NCBI GenBank assembly: GCA_907163375.1
Contig: CAJQUW010008706.1
Span: 744,001-808,000 of the forward strand
Origin: Prostheceraeus crozeri
Taxonomy: Eukaryota; Platyhelminthes; Polycladida; Euryleptidae
Direction: 5' to 3'
Length of the DNA stretch: 64,000 nt
Shown one piece after another: positions 33,401 through 46,150 of the stretch. The position numbers and the translations under genes are program-made. A model generated the notes under the pieces. It was not told where the DNA came from and ran no database searches. It was given only the letters and a program-made list of their open reading frames with translations. Every line of letters starts with the position of its first letter. Position 1 is the stretch's first letter.

Positions 33401-36400
33401 TACAAATGTATCGAAGTATTACAAATACATCTTACGTGAACTTCTTAAGTACTATACCTGTTCTCCCACAAATTTGCTGTTATTCTGCGCATGGCCCCAG
33501 CCTTCCACGTGATATTTCCGTTGGTATTTCGTCATTGGACCAACACCTCGGATTGACAGATCGTTTGTATGGAAACTTGAATCTATTACCAAGCGTCCGT
33601 CGAAAACAATGCATGCATCGTTCATTGCTGCCGAAATAAGAAAATTATTGACATATAATGATCATAACTTCCTTAAAAAATTATGCTTTTGAATCAACAA
33701 ATCTCTCCGATATAGTGATTGGTTCTATAGCTTATGGACATAGATGGCTGCTCAATTATGTTGTAAGATTAATAGCTAAATTGTAAGTAGTAAAGATAAA
33801 TGTTAAACTTTTTTACGTCATTACATTACTTTTTGTTGCCTGACATGACCGATTAAACATTTTCAAGCCGGTTATCCGCTCATCCGGCATTCAATTATTT
33901 TATAATAATTTCAATTGGAAATTTATCATGGTCTTCCTGTGGATGTGGAATTTATCAATAATTCACCCCCTGATCAACAGTATGACCAAGTTGAAGTGAT
34001 GAACTTAATTTTTTAACATAACAAGACAAGAATTTCAAGAACCTCTTTTATGGAAAGTAAGCCTTGTTTAGGAATACCAAGTAGACTAGTAGATGTTAAA
34101 TGAGTTTTTGCCGTTATTTTCTTACAAAATAAGTTAATAATAAGTTACGAAATGAGTTATTCAGTTGTTCCTTCACACAAATATGCAAAGTTTGGATAAT
34201 ACAAGTCAGGCCCGTCGCCAGCGGGGGGGCAAGGGGGGCGCCGCCCCCCCTGTTAAAAATTTCGCCCCTCCTGTTAAATAATGTTCACATGTGTCTACTT
34301 TTAGTTGATGGCAATGGTCATACAAGAAAAGCCTAATAGCATAATTCCATTGCATTGTGAATGGAGTTTTTGACTGACGATAACTATTGACTCATTCAGC
34401 GTGAACATTTCCCACCTGTTACTCATTGCGAATAATTTATGACTTCTTCACTTCAGTCCTTCACCACTGTTTTTTTCCCTCTTGATTAATTCCTCTGCTG
34501 CTCGTCTTTGTGTTATTTCTACGACTGATCTAACCTATCCTAAAAGAAAATGCAGTTAAGTTCGGCTAAATTTGTTGATTTTGAAATAGATGATTTGTGG
34601 AGAGGAAGAATAGAAGTACCGCCAAATCCACATTCATAGGATCCGACTGCAGTTTTCCGGGGACATAATCAAAGGAGTGTTTGTCAATTAAATAAACGGA
34701 GATATCCGGTAACGTAAGAATTTATTTTCTTCTTTTTGTCGGTTTCAAATTCAAAGTCATCTGACAGAAAGTGTTTAGCACAGACTTTCATCCTGTCAGT
34801 TACTTCATTAACACTTTTGAGATCAACGCGTTGTATAGGAAACATTTATTTCGTTGACTATATTCGTTCTCATATGGAAAACTGAATAATGACACCTTTT
34901 CGGTTCCATCGGTCTTCTACCCACTTTTGCAACCTCCAACGCAATATTTGTATGGCATGGTACAAAATAATAGTTATACACGAAATGAGTTGACAGTCAG
35001 TTAAAATTTAAGTTCACGTGAACACAACATGGTAGCATCGAGGAATGTAAGACGATGAATGAAGATAGTGGATTTATCAGGTTATCACTCCTTCGGCATT
35101 GAGTGAGTCATTCACTCGATGCAGACGAAGCTATTCGCATCAATAGAGTAAATAACTGCACCATGATCATTGGTTTTTTCTCACACAATGCATACATGCA
35201 CACAAGGCAAATCCACTTTTCAATCTCGCATCAAGAAAGCAATTTGTCACTCTACTGACAATGCATCGGCCTGCGCTCAACAAATTCGAATTACACGCAC
35301 ACGCTTACGTCTTTATTGACAATATCTGTGTCTTGTGTTCCCCCGTAACTAGTGACTTTTGTTTTATATTCATAGGTGATAATTGAATAGTCGGAAATGC
35401 CGCATCGCAATTCAAAAGATGAGGTGCATAGAAAATCTATCCTTTTAACATCATGGCTTCTAAAACCTCGAAGTTCACTCACGCCAACATCTTCAGCTGA
35501 TACCCCTACTACCTCCGCAACTGCGATCCAATCATCCGCAACTGTGATCCAATCATCCACAACTGCGATCCAATCATCCACAACTGCGATCCAATCATCC
35601 ACAACTGCGATCCAAACATCAACAACTGCGATGCAGTCATCAGCAATTAAAATCCCTACACAATCTGCAACTGCGATTCCTAGTGTTTTGCATTCATTAC
35701 CGAAAGACATATTTGGCGCTGAACTAAAGCAACCTCGACTAAAGTCATATCCAAGAGACAAGGACAACCGCTGCTTTCGATCACAGTGGTTTGACCAATT
35801 CCCTTGGCTGGAATATTCCGTCGAAAGAGATGCAGCGTACTGTCATCCCTGCACGATATACGCTACCAGAAGTTCAAAGGAATTTGAGTTGGTCTTCATC
35901 AAGGCAGGTTACAGAGCATGGAAAACCGCTCTTGGAGACAAAAGAAAGGGATTTGTTCAGCATGCTGAAACTACGACGCACAGAAATTCAACCATTGCTT
36001 GGAATGAGCAGAAAAACAGAGAGGACAGCAGAACATCGATATCTTACCTCCTGAACTCCGACATTCTAGAAAAGAGGAGATATTATGTCCAGTCCTTCAT
36101 TGAGATAGTACAATTTTTGGCAACTAACGAATTGCCATTTAGGGTGATGATTCAGACAGTGGTGTATTTATCAAGATGTTCAAATACACTCTTCGAAAGG
36201 ATAAAAAGCTTGCTGACATTGAGCCCGGAATTCCTCGCAATTCCACCTACACATCTCCTACAATTCAAAATGATTTAATTGACCCTCTTGCAAACGTCGT
36301 TGCAAGAGGAGTAGCATCCGACTGCCTAAACGCTGACGTTCCGTTTTTTACACTTTTAGCAGATGGAACGCGTGACAAGAGCAACATCGAAAATATCTCC

Positions 36401-39400
36401 ATTTCAGTTCGATTTGTTAAGAATGGGAAAGTGGAAGAATGCCTTCTCTGCACGCCCATGTCTGCGAAACTGGATGCCTCATCGATGACCGACGTTATTT
36501 TGGAGAGCTTGGCAAAGTACAACCTTCCGATGGAGCGATTACCTACCCAATGCCATGATGGAGCCAGTTCAATGAGTGGCAGACTCGCAGGAGTGCAAGC
36601 TATCATACAGAGAAGAGCCGGAAAAGAGGTACCATACGTACATTGCTTTAACCACCGACTTCATTTGGTTATTGTGGATCTAGTTTCTACTATCTCAGCA
36701 GTGAGGTACTACTTCGATCAGTGTGCAGTGATATACAAATTTTTCAAATGCCAATCAATTGTTGATATGTACAATGGGACGAAATTAAAGCCATTACTCG
36801 AGACACGTTGGTCAGGACATCACGATGCCACAAAGCGTCTTATTGACAACCATGCAGAAATTGTCTCAACGTTGAAAGAGATCAGTAAGTCAATGAATTT
36901 GGAGGGCGATCTACCATCGAGAGCCATCGGATTGCGAAAAATTTTGTGTCGACCTAATTTCATGTTCATAGCTGTTGTTATGAAGCGCATACTGGGGATT
37001 TTGATGCCAATCGACAAAGCATTGCAAAGTCATGCATGTGATCTGCGAAAAGCCATGGAATTAATCTCACAGGTCAAAGAAATGCTCAATGAAATGAGAA
37101 GTGAAGAGGTATTCAGTGATATATTGACAGAAAGTAATGCTTTCATAAAGGACCAAAAAAATGACCATCCATCTCGCAAAGAGAAAAATAAGTACCCTTC
37201 TGAGAGACAGTGTTGTTCTTGCGGCTGTCAGTGGCCATCAATCTGATATAGACAGCATAAACACCAAGGCAGTGTACTTCGAAATCATCGACCTTGTCAC
37301 ACAGGAACTTTATCGACGCTTTGAAGAAAAGGATTGGTTGTACAAGGCTTTGCAAGTAAGTTTCTCTTCTGCTCAAACACTATATAGGAAAATAAAATGT
37401 CGTTAACAGGTTTTGCATGTGAACAATAATAAATATATAAATAGCATTAACATCTATTTTCATAAAGTCAAATAATAATCTTGCTTTTAAGCCTATTTGT
37501 TATCGTCATTGACTAATCATTGTCTCTATTGACATATCTAGATTCCTTTTATGAAATATTTTCTAGACTTCATTTACCAAATCGAACTATTTTGTGATAA
37601 GATCATCATATAACAAGCAAAATCCATCATCAAATGTCCATAGCTGGAGAATTCATATGCAAGCCGTGTGTTTTAATTCTTTACTATCGAAGATTAAATT
37701 CTAAACTTAATGGTGCTGTAATAGTTAGCTACTGAAAATTGAGTAGTTGCTTTTTTTATTTTATGTAGGGAACTATACCAGACGGAGACGAATTTTTAAT
37801 TAAGACTACAATTGACCCGCTCAGCCGACTGTGAATTACGATTCCAGATGAAGGCGAATTAGATTTGGTGAGACGCTATCTCAAGAAGAAAATCGACGGG
37901 AGGCCTACTTCCACACTTCTCGATGTTTTGCATAATCAAAGAGAGGCCTTCCAGTGCACATACGATTTATTTGCGGCGGTGTCAACAATGGCCTGTTCCA
38001 CTGCTGTCTGTGAGGCGTCGTTTTCGGCACTTACCCGCATTGATCGGCCACAACGACGAAGCATGGCGCAGTCTCGACGAGCCAGTTTGTGCTTTTTGAC
38101 TTTTGAGAAAGATAGGGTGGAAAATATTGATGTTCAGTCTGTCTTGAAGACATTTAGCAATGTTCACAAACGCTTACAACTTTTTTGAATTACAATTGAA
38201 TACTTAATCTGTGCATGTTTTAATTTAGCTAACTTGCGATTACAATAGAAAGTACGAAAATACAGATATGTGAAGCACAGGAATGTCAAATATGCATGAT
38301 TAGGTATATTGGTTATGTGCTTCATTGAATATAAAAATCACAAATGCTTGCCCCTCCAGTCAAAAGCTGAGCCCCCCCTGTAAATCCATTCTGACGACGG
38401 GCCTGATACAAGTACTGCCAACATAGTGGCTTTTGTATTTTGTACAAGCAAGATTATACACCGTATAACGCATGAAGCATCTCTGGGATTCCTTCAGTGC
38501 GTTTGTTCAATTTGTAGTCAGCAAATTAAAACAATTTGAATTAAATTGAACCTCGTGAACTTAATATAGATAAAAAATCACATCAGACGACCGAATTAAA
38601 ACAACCCCGAGCTAAAATTGATAGCAAAGCAATAAAAAACAAATTATTACAAATTTTTATGAGAAACAGATAACTAATTCTACAAAGAAAGTTAAGCGAT
38701 CATTTCGGTGTCCGAAATTGGGACACACTTTCCTCTAATTAAAGTCTCAAGTGTCATGCTGGGCAGTGTGGGGAGATCACTGTGGCATCTGAGCAGCATT
38801 AAAAGCGCTTCCAGGATAATTGAAAAGATAGAATGATGCCAAAACTGCGGTGCATCGACAACTGTTGTACCTCATGTTCTTGCTTGATTGATGATAGTTT
38901 GCCTGGATCCGGAAATTTCGTTGTAATTAAACTCTGTAGGTAATTGATTTCAATTCCTAAATGATAATGCAACTGTCTTCATGTCTTCAAATTGCATTGC
39001 AAACAGCCTATAATTTAACTGTTTGATGATATTGAATTATGAATGAGCTTGTCACGTGACTCCTGTACAAAAGGCTTTCAAGGTCCTCACTTGGCCATCC
39101 CTTTGAAGTATTGTGAAACTTTGAATGTGGAAGATCTTGCTATCGACTTCCAATAATGTTCTTGGGAGACTTGAATTCACGATCAAATGATTCAAGCCTT
39201 CAATCAGTGTTCCGAGGACCTCATAAAACACATTTGGAGTTAGTGATAATATCAATTGGATGCTGTCGCTGACATCTAAGACTGTAATCCATCTAACGTA
39301 GACCGTATCGTAGGGCCGAAATGTTAGAAACGCCAAGTCTTCAGAACGCTAGTTAGTTCTTCAACAGATGCACCATGAATGCTCAAATTATTTGATTATT

Positions 39401-39728
39401 AAATATTTGAAAAGAAAAGAGGAAAATCACTGAGTCTTACCTTTAAAGCTGTCGTAATCAACCATTCCTTCGTAGTAAGACAACATCGCCTGCAATAATA
39501 TTTAGAATATAATAATGAAATTAGCTGGTGATGACTTTCACTCACCGAGCAGTCAATTGATGTCACTTCCCCTGAGCTATCACCAAACTGCAAGGTGCTG
39601 ACAACCTCGGGATTCTCCTCTCCGTTGTTCCATGCAACAAGAATGACGTCTTGAACAACACTGACTCCAAGAGTTCTCAAACTGCTGTTCACAGCATCCT
39701 CCACTACGGGATTATTGAAGATTGACAC
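30411..39728 (-). CDS. CFAP61: CFAP61 (cilia- and flagella-associated protein 61), C-terminal exons; 5' part outside window
   Basis: Eight minus-strand exons join in phase: 39546-39728, 39441-39489, 33458-33627, 33196-33399, 33026-33130, 31868-31971, 31716-31806, 30621-30680, ending with 30411-30554 as a ninth. All introns are GT-AG and the product is 369 residues. Diagnostic segments are FDGRLVIDSSFHTND, KVQGGVLPGGYNYL, GSIETITCLSKK, SNILCLYGIHERIL, CMAIFHDRFKDF and the C-terminus YNYYHLPMYAKPGMVG. They match the C-terminal half of CFAP61/FAP61, a subunit of the calmodulin- and spoke-associated complex at the base of radial spokes in motile cilia and sperm tails. Homologues exceed 1,000 residues, so roughly two thirds lies upstream. 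Nothing upstream is visible between 39729 and 64000. The second intron shown (33628-39440) holds a hAT transposon. Five introns are only 56-66 bases. The visible coding sequence is unbroken. Confidence 0.9.
35397..38188 (+). pseudogene. hAT transposase (TTF-type zinc finger, C-terminal dimerisation domain), disrupted
   Basis: After an N-terminal TAIQSST repeat comes a TTF-type finger region (RCFRSQWFDQFPWLEYS, AAYCHPCTIYA, FVQHAETTTHRNS). The catalytic-core part follows (FFTLLADGTRDKSNIENIS, QCHDGASSMSGRLAG, HCFNHRLHLVI), and then the hAT dimerisation segment (STMACSTAVCEASFSALTRI). This order matches ZMYM1-like hAT transposases. A one-base loss near 36142 and another frame change near 37160 shift the frame. 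A canonical intron at 37356-37768 separates ALQ from GTIPDGDE, and a stop lies near 37832. The enzyme is therefore probably inactive. It was read as a transposon gene, not a domesticated host gene, because terminal repeats and target duplications are intact. Confidence 0.9.
35520..35645 (+). repeat. 21-bp coding repeat, six copies
   Basis: Six units beginning ACTGYGATCCAATCATC start every 21 bases from 35520 to 35625. They encode the heptapeptide TAIQSST and variants near the transposase N-terminus. Slipped replication of a short in-frame unit is the likely origin. Confidence 0.9.
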
Positions 39729-40255
39729 CTGAAGATGGATTACATTGAAATATGATTGGGTCTGCTCAAAGAGCTGTCAACAGGAAAATCGATATTAAAG
39801 GATCCAACTATAATCTTCATCAACAAGGCATTCCTTCCACTCGAAATAAAAGCCAACAAAATCAGGTTAAGCAATAAATACATCCAATTCACGATGACCC
39901 ACTGCCCGGGTTCGAAAGTTCGTACAGAATTCAGCGAATTACAAATAATTGTTATAACCGAGAATATATTGATGTTCTAGAACAAATGTAGTGAACAGAT
40001 CGAAAAACTGCAAGAAACATATTACGTGATCAAATGTTTCCGAGAGATTCATTGGCGACATTCAGTAAATGATACCATCAAATAAAAGCAAATGTCGGAC
40101 AGGCGTGACCGAATAATTGAAATTGATTGATTGCTGCTACCAATCAATTGATCGAACCAATCATCAATCCAACAAGAACGTTCCTTGTATAAATAACAAA
40201 CCATCATCAATGCATAAAAATGCTAACCAAAAGATCAATCGACTCAGCAGAAATT
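39729..40255. other. CFAP61 intron segment left of the tRNA array
   Basis: No further CFAP61 exon and no other gene is seen. Weak similarity to the array unit begins near 40231 (AGATCAATCGA) and becomes near-perfect from about 40256, so the array edge is slightly ragged. Confidence 0.5.
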
Positions 40256-40574
40256 ACAGAGAGCAGATATACACTTATGAGACAGAATACGAGTGGAGAC
40301 ACAATGAAGAAATATCATTATGAGAGGTTCACTGTCTGCATATAATCTTGATTTTGTAAGGAAATTGGGTGACAAGTACTGACATGAATTTGTAATTGAT
40401 TAGCTTATTGCAATGATCGTCAGTAGGCCCCTAGACTAATAACAACTAATCCCAGCAAATATTGAAATTTGTCAATGAGGGTTGACAGGACTATTCATGT
40501 GATTTAGTTGAAGGCTACGTGTTAGTTAACAGACGACATAGAGATAAGTTTACTTGCGATGCAATCAGGCATAA

Positions 40575-40646
40575 GCGACCGTGGTGTAAAGGCTAGCATG
40601 GATGCCTTCCAAGCATTCGATCCGGGTTCGATTCCCGGCGGTCGCA
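40575..40646 (+). tRNA. tRNA-Gly(TCC), array copy 1A
   Basis: This 72-base gene has a perfect 7-bp acceptor stem (GCGACCG/CGGTCGC) and discriminator A. The anticodon arm is GATGC-CTTCCAA-GCATT with anticodon TCC, which reads the Gly codon GGA. The T arm is CCGGG/CCCGG around TTCGATT. The B box GGTTCGATTCC is consensus and the A box TGGTGTAAAGG is close to consensus. There is no intron and no encoded CCA. A T5 run two bases downstream is a good polymerase III terminator. The sequence closely follows animal tRNA-Gly(TCC). All 15 copies in the window read the same by eye. Confidence 0.97.
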
Positions 40647-41307
40647 CATTTTTGTCCACGTCTCATGTAAAATGTAATTAATTGCGCTCGAAGTTTTGAA
40701 CAGGAATACAATGTGTACCGGTGTTCTGAGTGAGTCTGTCAGTACGCAGTCAGCAGTTGAGACGAGATCTGTATTTCACTCTTTTCAGAATATTGCATTG
40801 TAGTCATTCTCTGCAAATCTTTTACCACCTCGTCACTTCAATGTGTGAGGATCAACTTCACAGTGGTTGGGTTGCGTCTGACGATTACATATTTACAGGA
40901 CGAGTTCGTTGGCCCTTTGTGTTTCATGATGATTGCCAAAGCTAAGTGATATAACAATCATATGCATAGAATCGCTTCTTATCGCCTACATTCTATTCGA
41001 ACACATTAATCGGATCAGGGTACTGTATCAAAAAACAAGATTTGAAAATCACTCAAGATGCACTACAACGTCTCGAGGCCTTTCTCCGCTGGTATGCCGG
41101 TCGACGACTGCCGACATCAATAAAGAAGCATGCTCGATCAAGTAAACTACTTGCGAATCATGAGCATCATCATTCTATACAAGTGACACGTCCGACGTCT
41201 TTTCACAATGATTACATACGGTATTTCACATGCATGCATCAGTCGAACTGTCGATGCACATCATTATCATTGTCAGAATAACACAGGAGCATCACTGACC
41301 AAACACA

Positions 41308-42649
41308 TGTAGGAGGGAGTGGGGCAAGTTGGGCAATTTCAGAATGAAATGGCATATCTCCAGTTCACGCAAATGGTCATCATTACAAGTCTTGTTTCTT
41401 TATCAAATGGTTTCATGGTTTTAAAAACGGTCGAACATAAATCCCCACATGATGAAACATGAGTGAAACTTAATGACAGTGGTTTCTACCCAACTTCCAC
41501 AGTTGGGTGATTAGCAGTTTTTGACAGAAACTGTGGCAAGTTTCGTCCTGAAATCTTTTTTAATTGTTATATTCTTATTCATTTGTTAAAGAGGAATGCT
41601 ATTAAGTCTCAATTGCATATAATTGTTTAATCTTTACAGACCGTAGATATTACTTAATTAACTCCCACCAGCCATTATTTTGAAAATGAAGTTAAAAAAA
41701 TCCCTCCATTCTGTGATTCATTAGCTAGACACAAAAACATACATCAAATTTCTTGGTAAAACAGTATGAAGTCTACCACTATGTTTGGCAAGATTGGGCT
41801 TGCTGGACAATCTTCGAAGCTTCTCCTACGGAATATTACTATATATTCGGTGACGTTTAGTGTAACCAAATCTCTATTATTCACTACTTTCTCCGATGGA
41901 ATATTTAGCGATTTTCTTCTTAATGCAATTTCTCGCCATTATTCGTCAAACTTGTCTCCTGACACGTGTGCAATGTTGCATACTTTGGCTTTGAATAGCG
42001 AATTGTAAATGACTCACGCATTTTAACATTTTGAATCTGTTCAATTCTTTCTGTTGATAAATGCTTGCGATTTGTGAGGCAGGTGTTAAAAATCCACACA
42101 AAATATTGAGTACAATGGCTACATGTACATCGAATCATCCAGCGAGTGGTTGAATAGAAAAATATCTTAGATGAAAAGCACACTCACTTAAAAGAAATTG
42201 GCATGAAAATCAATTGTGGGACAAATTTTGAGTAGCCGTAAGCCTACTCAACTGGCCACAAGGCACTATACCCAACTTCCCCGTGAGGGCACCTTACACA
42301 AATATAGGCTATCTGTTATACTTAGCTAACTCCTAATCCATTTTCTGTCACTTTTAGTAATGAAAATATTAATCAAAATTATGTTTATAAACACTAAAAC
42401 AATTGCCACAGTGAAAGAGCTGAGGGTAGATTACGCATCATTCGTCACAACTGTAAATATTTAAAATAGCTACTGAAAACAAGCATATCACATTTATTCA
42501 AATGCAAAATGTCATCAAGCCAAATAATTAGTGAATATCAATATCTACTATATTGATATAACAATCAATCAATGTTAGACGTTGCCACAGATCATTTTTC
42601 TATATGTGAATAAAATCCAAATACTCAACTTGCTCCACTCTCCCCTACA
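41308..42649. mobile_element. Inverted-repeat DNA transposon in array unit 1, 1342 bp
   Basis: The left end is TGTAGGAGGGAGTGGGGCAA and continues GTTGGGC. The reverse complement of the right end is TGTAGGGGAGAGTGGAGCAA, continuing GTTGAG, so about 25 bases pair with a few mismatches. There is no transposase, so it is non-autonomous. It contains a perfect 8-bp hairpin ACCCAACT/AGTTGGGT (41488-41508) that echoes the terminal CAACTT motif. Flanks are CACA on the left and TCTG on the right. A TA or AT duplication is possible but cannot be placed. Because every unit has it at the same spot, it entered before the array expanded. Confidence 0.8.
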
Positions 42650-42955
42650 TCTGACGATTGATTCTGAGAGGTAATACTAACAGCGGTCGATAAATTAACT
42701 AATTCGTAGTCACTACACTGTTTGACTCTCAACTCAATAGACTTCACCGATCGATGCCGTCATCAATTGCATTTCTGTCTGCCTATTATGATAATAATCT
42801 TGTCATGCGACAACGAATTAACACTGTCATTTGAGATTAATGGGTGAGCTGAGAGCACGATTGGATTTACAGTGTAGAATGAATCAACTGAAAATTGTTC
42901 CTCAACAGATTATATGAATGGAATCAAACAACAACTGTTGTGTTACGTAGCATAA

Positions 42956-43027
42956 GCGACCGTGGTGTAAAGGCTAGCATGGATGCCTTCCAAGCATTCG
43001 ATCCGGGTTCGATTCCCGGCGGTCGCA
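42956..43027 (+). tRNA. tRNA-Gly(TCC), array copy 1B
   Basis: Same 72-base gene as copy 1A. The flanks differ apart from CATAA before and CATTTT after. The terminator is a T4 run, shorter than the T5 behind A copies. Confidence 0.97.
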
Positions 43028-43698
43028 CATTTTGTGTCAATGTGATTGACTGTCACGCATTACGCAAGCTACGTCCACATCAACTGTATGTACATATTTT
43101 GCACGATCGTGTAAAGGAGAAAAGAATCTTCGAGTGAGGATTAAGTAAGTGCAACTTGATTTGAAGATCTACATTCATCTCACTGCTTTGAGATGATATT
43201 TTTCTACCACCAACACAACACTCCTGTCACTAGAACACTTAAAAAAATGGCTGACCAATCAATTTCCATTCGTGAAGATGATTAACTACCTAAAGAACGA
43301 TCTTTCTACAAAATCGTCAAGCTTTTACAGTACAGTAGATTGAAATATTTATGAATAGATCAATCGATTGAGGAGATGTTACAGAAAGCAGATATACACT
43401 ATGAGACAGAATACGAGTGGAGACACAATGAAGAAATATCATTATGAGAGGTTCACTGTCTGCATATAATCTTGATTTTGTAAGGAAATTGGGTGACAAG
43501 TACTGACATGAATTTGTAATTGATTAGCTTATTGCAATGATCGTCAGTAGGCCCCTAGACTAATAACAACTAATCCCAGCAAATATTGAAATTTGTCAAT
43601 GAGGGTTGACAGGACTATTCATGTGATTTAGTTGAAGGCTACGTGTTAGTTAACAGACGACATAGAGATAAGTTTACTTGCGATGCAATCAGGCATAA

Positions 43699-43770
43699 GC
43701 GACCGTGGTGTAAAGGCTAGCATGGATGCCTTCCAAGCATTCGATCCGGGTTCGATTCCCGGCGGTCGCA
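43699..43770 (+). tRNA. tRNA-Gly(TCC), array copy 2A
   Basis: Identical gene body, T5 terminator. It lies 743 bases after copy 1B and 3124 after copy 1A. Confidence 0.97.
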
Positions 43771-44431
43771 CATTTTTGTCCACGTCTCATGTAAAATGTA
43801 ATTAATTGCGCTCGAAGTTTTGAACAGGAATACAATGTGTACCGGTGTTCTGAGTGAGTCTGTCAGTACGCAGTCAGCAGTTGAGACGAGATCTGTATTT
43901 CACTCTTTTCAGAATATTGCATTGTAGTCATTCTCTGCAAATCTTTTACCACCTCGTCACTTCAATGTGTGAGGATCAACTTCACAGTGGTTGGGTTGCG
44001 TCTGACGATTACATATTTACAGGACGAGTTCGTTGGCCCTTTGTGTTTCATGATGATTGCCAAAGCTAAGTGATATAACAATCATATGCATAGAATCGCT
44101 TCTTATCGCCTACATTCTATTCGAACACATTAATCGGATCAGGGTACTGTATCAAAAAACAAGATTTGAAAATCACTCAAGATGCACTACAACGTCTCGA
44201 GGCCTTTCTCCGCTGGTATGCCGGTCGACGACTGCCGACATCAATAAAGAAGCATGCTCGATCAAGTAAACTACTTGCGAATCATGAGCATCATCATTCT
44301 ATACAAGTGACACGTCCGACGTCTTTTCACAATGATTACATACGGTATTTCACATGCATGCATCAGTCGAACTGTCGATGCACATCATTATCATTGTCAG
44401 AATAACACAGGAGCATCACTGACCAAACACA

Positions 44432-45772
44432 TGTAGGAGGGAGTGGGGCAAGTTGGGCAATTTCAGAATGAAATGGCATATCTCCAGTTCACGCAAATGG
44501 TCATCATTACAAGTCTTGTTTCTTTATCAAATGGTTTCATGGTTTTAAAAACGGTCGAACATAAATCCCCACATGATGAAACATGAGTGAAACTTAATGA
44601 CAGTGGTTTCTACCCAACTTCCACAGTTGGGTGATTAGCAGTTTTGACAGAAACTGTGGCAAGTTTCGTCCTGAAATCTTTTTTAATTGTTATATTCTTA
44701 TTCATTTGTTAAAGAGGAATGCTATTAAGTCTCAATTGCATATAATTGTTTAATCTTTACAGACCGTAGATATTACTTAATTAACTCCCACCAGCCATTA
44801 TTTTGAAAATGAAGTTAAAAAAATCCCTCCATTCTGTGATTCATTAGCTAGACACAAAAACATACATCAAATTTCTTGGTAAAACAGTATGAAGTCTACC
44901 ACTATGTTTGGCAAGATTGGGCTTGCTGGACAATCTTCGAAGCTTCTCCTACGGAATATTACTATATATTCGGTGACGTTTAGTGTAACCAAATCTCTAT
45001 TATTCACTACTTTCTCCGATGGAATATTTAGCGATTTTCTTCTTAATGCAATTTCTCGCCATTATTCGTCAAACTTGTCTCCTGACACGTGTGCAATGTT
45101 GCATACTTTGGCTTTGAATAGCGAATTGTAAATGACTCACGCATTTTAACATTTTGAATCTGTTCAATTCTTTCTGTTGATAAATGCTTGCGATTTGTGA
45201 GGCAGGTGTTAAAAATCCACACAAAATATTGAGTACAATGGCTACATGTACATCGAATCATCCAGCGAGTGGTTGAATAGAAAAATATCTTAGATGAAAA
45301 GCACACTCACTTAAAAGAAATTGGCATGAAAATCAATTGTGGGACAAATTTTGAGTAGCCGTAAGCCTACTCAACTGGCCACAAGGCACTATACCCAACT
45401 TCCCCGTGAGGGCACCTTACACAAATATAGGCTATCTGTTATACTTAGCTAACTCCTAATCCATTTTCTGTCACTTTTAGTAATGAAAATATTAATCAAA
45501 ATTATGTTTATAAACACTAAAACAATTGCCACAGTGAAAGAGCTGAGGGTAGATTACGCATCATTCGTCACAACTGTAAATATTTAAAATAGCTACTGAA
45601 AACAAGCATATCACATTTATTCAAATGCAAAATGTCATCAAGCCAAATAATTAGTGAATATCAATATCTACTATATTGATATAACAATCAATCAATGTTA
45701 GACGTTGCCACAGATCATTTTTCTATATGTGAATAAAATCCAAATACTCAACTTGCTCCACTCTCCCCTACA
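44432..45772. mobile_element. Array transposon copy, unit 2
   Basis: Same ends and internal hairpin as in unit 1, one base shorter in a T run. Confidence 0.8.
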
Positions 45773-46078
45773 TCTGACGATTGATTCTGAGAGGTAATAC
45801 TAACAGCGGTCGATAAATTAACTAATTCGTAGTCACTACACTGTTTGACTCTCAACTCAATAGACTTCACCGATCGATGCCGTCATCAATTGCATTTCTG
45901 TCTGCCTATTATGATAATAATCTTGTCATGCGACAACGAATTAACACTGTCATTTGAGATTAATGGGTGAGCTGAGAGCACGATTGGATTTACAGTGTAG
46001 AATGAATCAACTGAAAATTGTTCCTCAACAGATTATATGAATGGAATCAAACAACAACTGTTGTGTTACGTAGCATAA

Positions 46079-46150
46079 GCGACCGTGGTGTAAAGGCTAG
46101 CATGGATGCCTTCCAAGCATTCGATCCGGGTTCGATTCCCGGCGGTCGCA
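46079..46150 (+). tRNA. tRNA-Gly(TCC), array copy 2B
   Basis: Identical gene body, T4 terminator, with flanks of the B type. Confidence 0.97.

Larger units (their letters stand above)
34207..38405 (+). mobile_element. hAT transposon, 4.2 kb, in a CFAP61 intron
   Basis: The ends are inverted: CAGGCCCGTCG at the left and CGACGGGCCTG at the right. The element is flanked by a perfect 8-bp target duplication, ATACAAGT, at 34199-34206 and 38406-38413. Both features are standard for hAT. Just inside each end are C/G-rich stretches (GGGGGGCGCCGCCCCCC on the left, GCCCCCCCTG on the right). It encodes a zinc-finger/hAT-dimerisation transposase now disrupted. The perfect duplication and long readable frames suggest a moderately young insertion. 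It lies on the plus strand, opposite to CFAP61. Confidence 0.95.

Noticed and set aside
34207-38405. Domesticated ZMYM/hAT-derived host gene
   Set aside because: Intact terminal repeats and target duplications plus frame disruptions indicate a transposon copy, not a retained host gene.
39052-39339. 95-codon minus-strand open frame with a possible splice acceptor, between two CFAP61 exons
   Set aside because: The exon at 39441-39489 joins in phase directly to 33458-33627 (YDSFK-A-MNDACIVFDG), which matches the family without any insert, and the frame itself resembles nothing I know.
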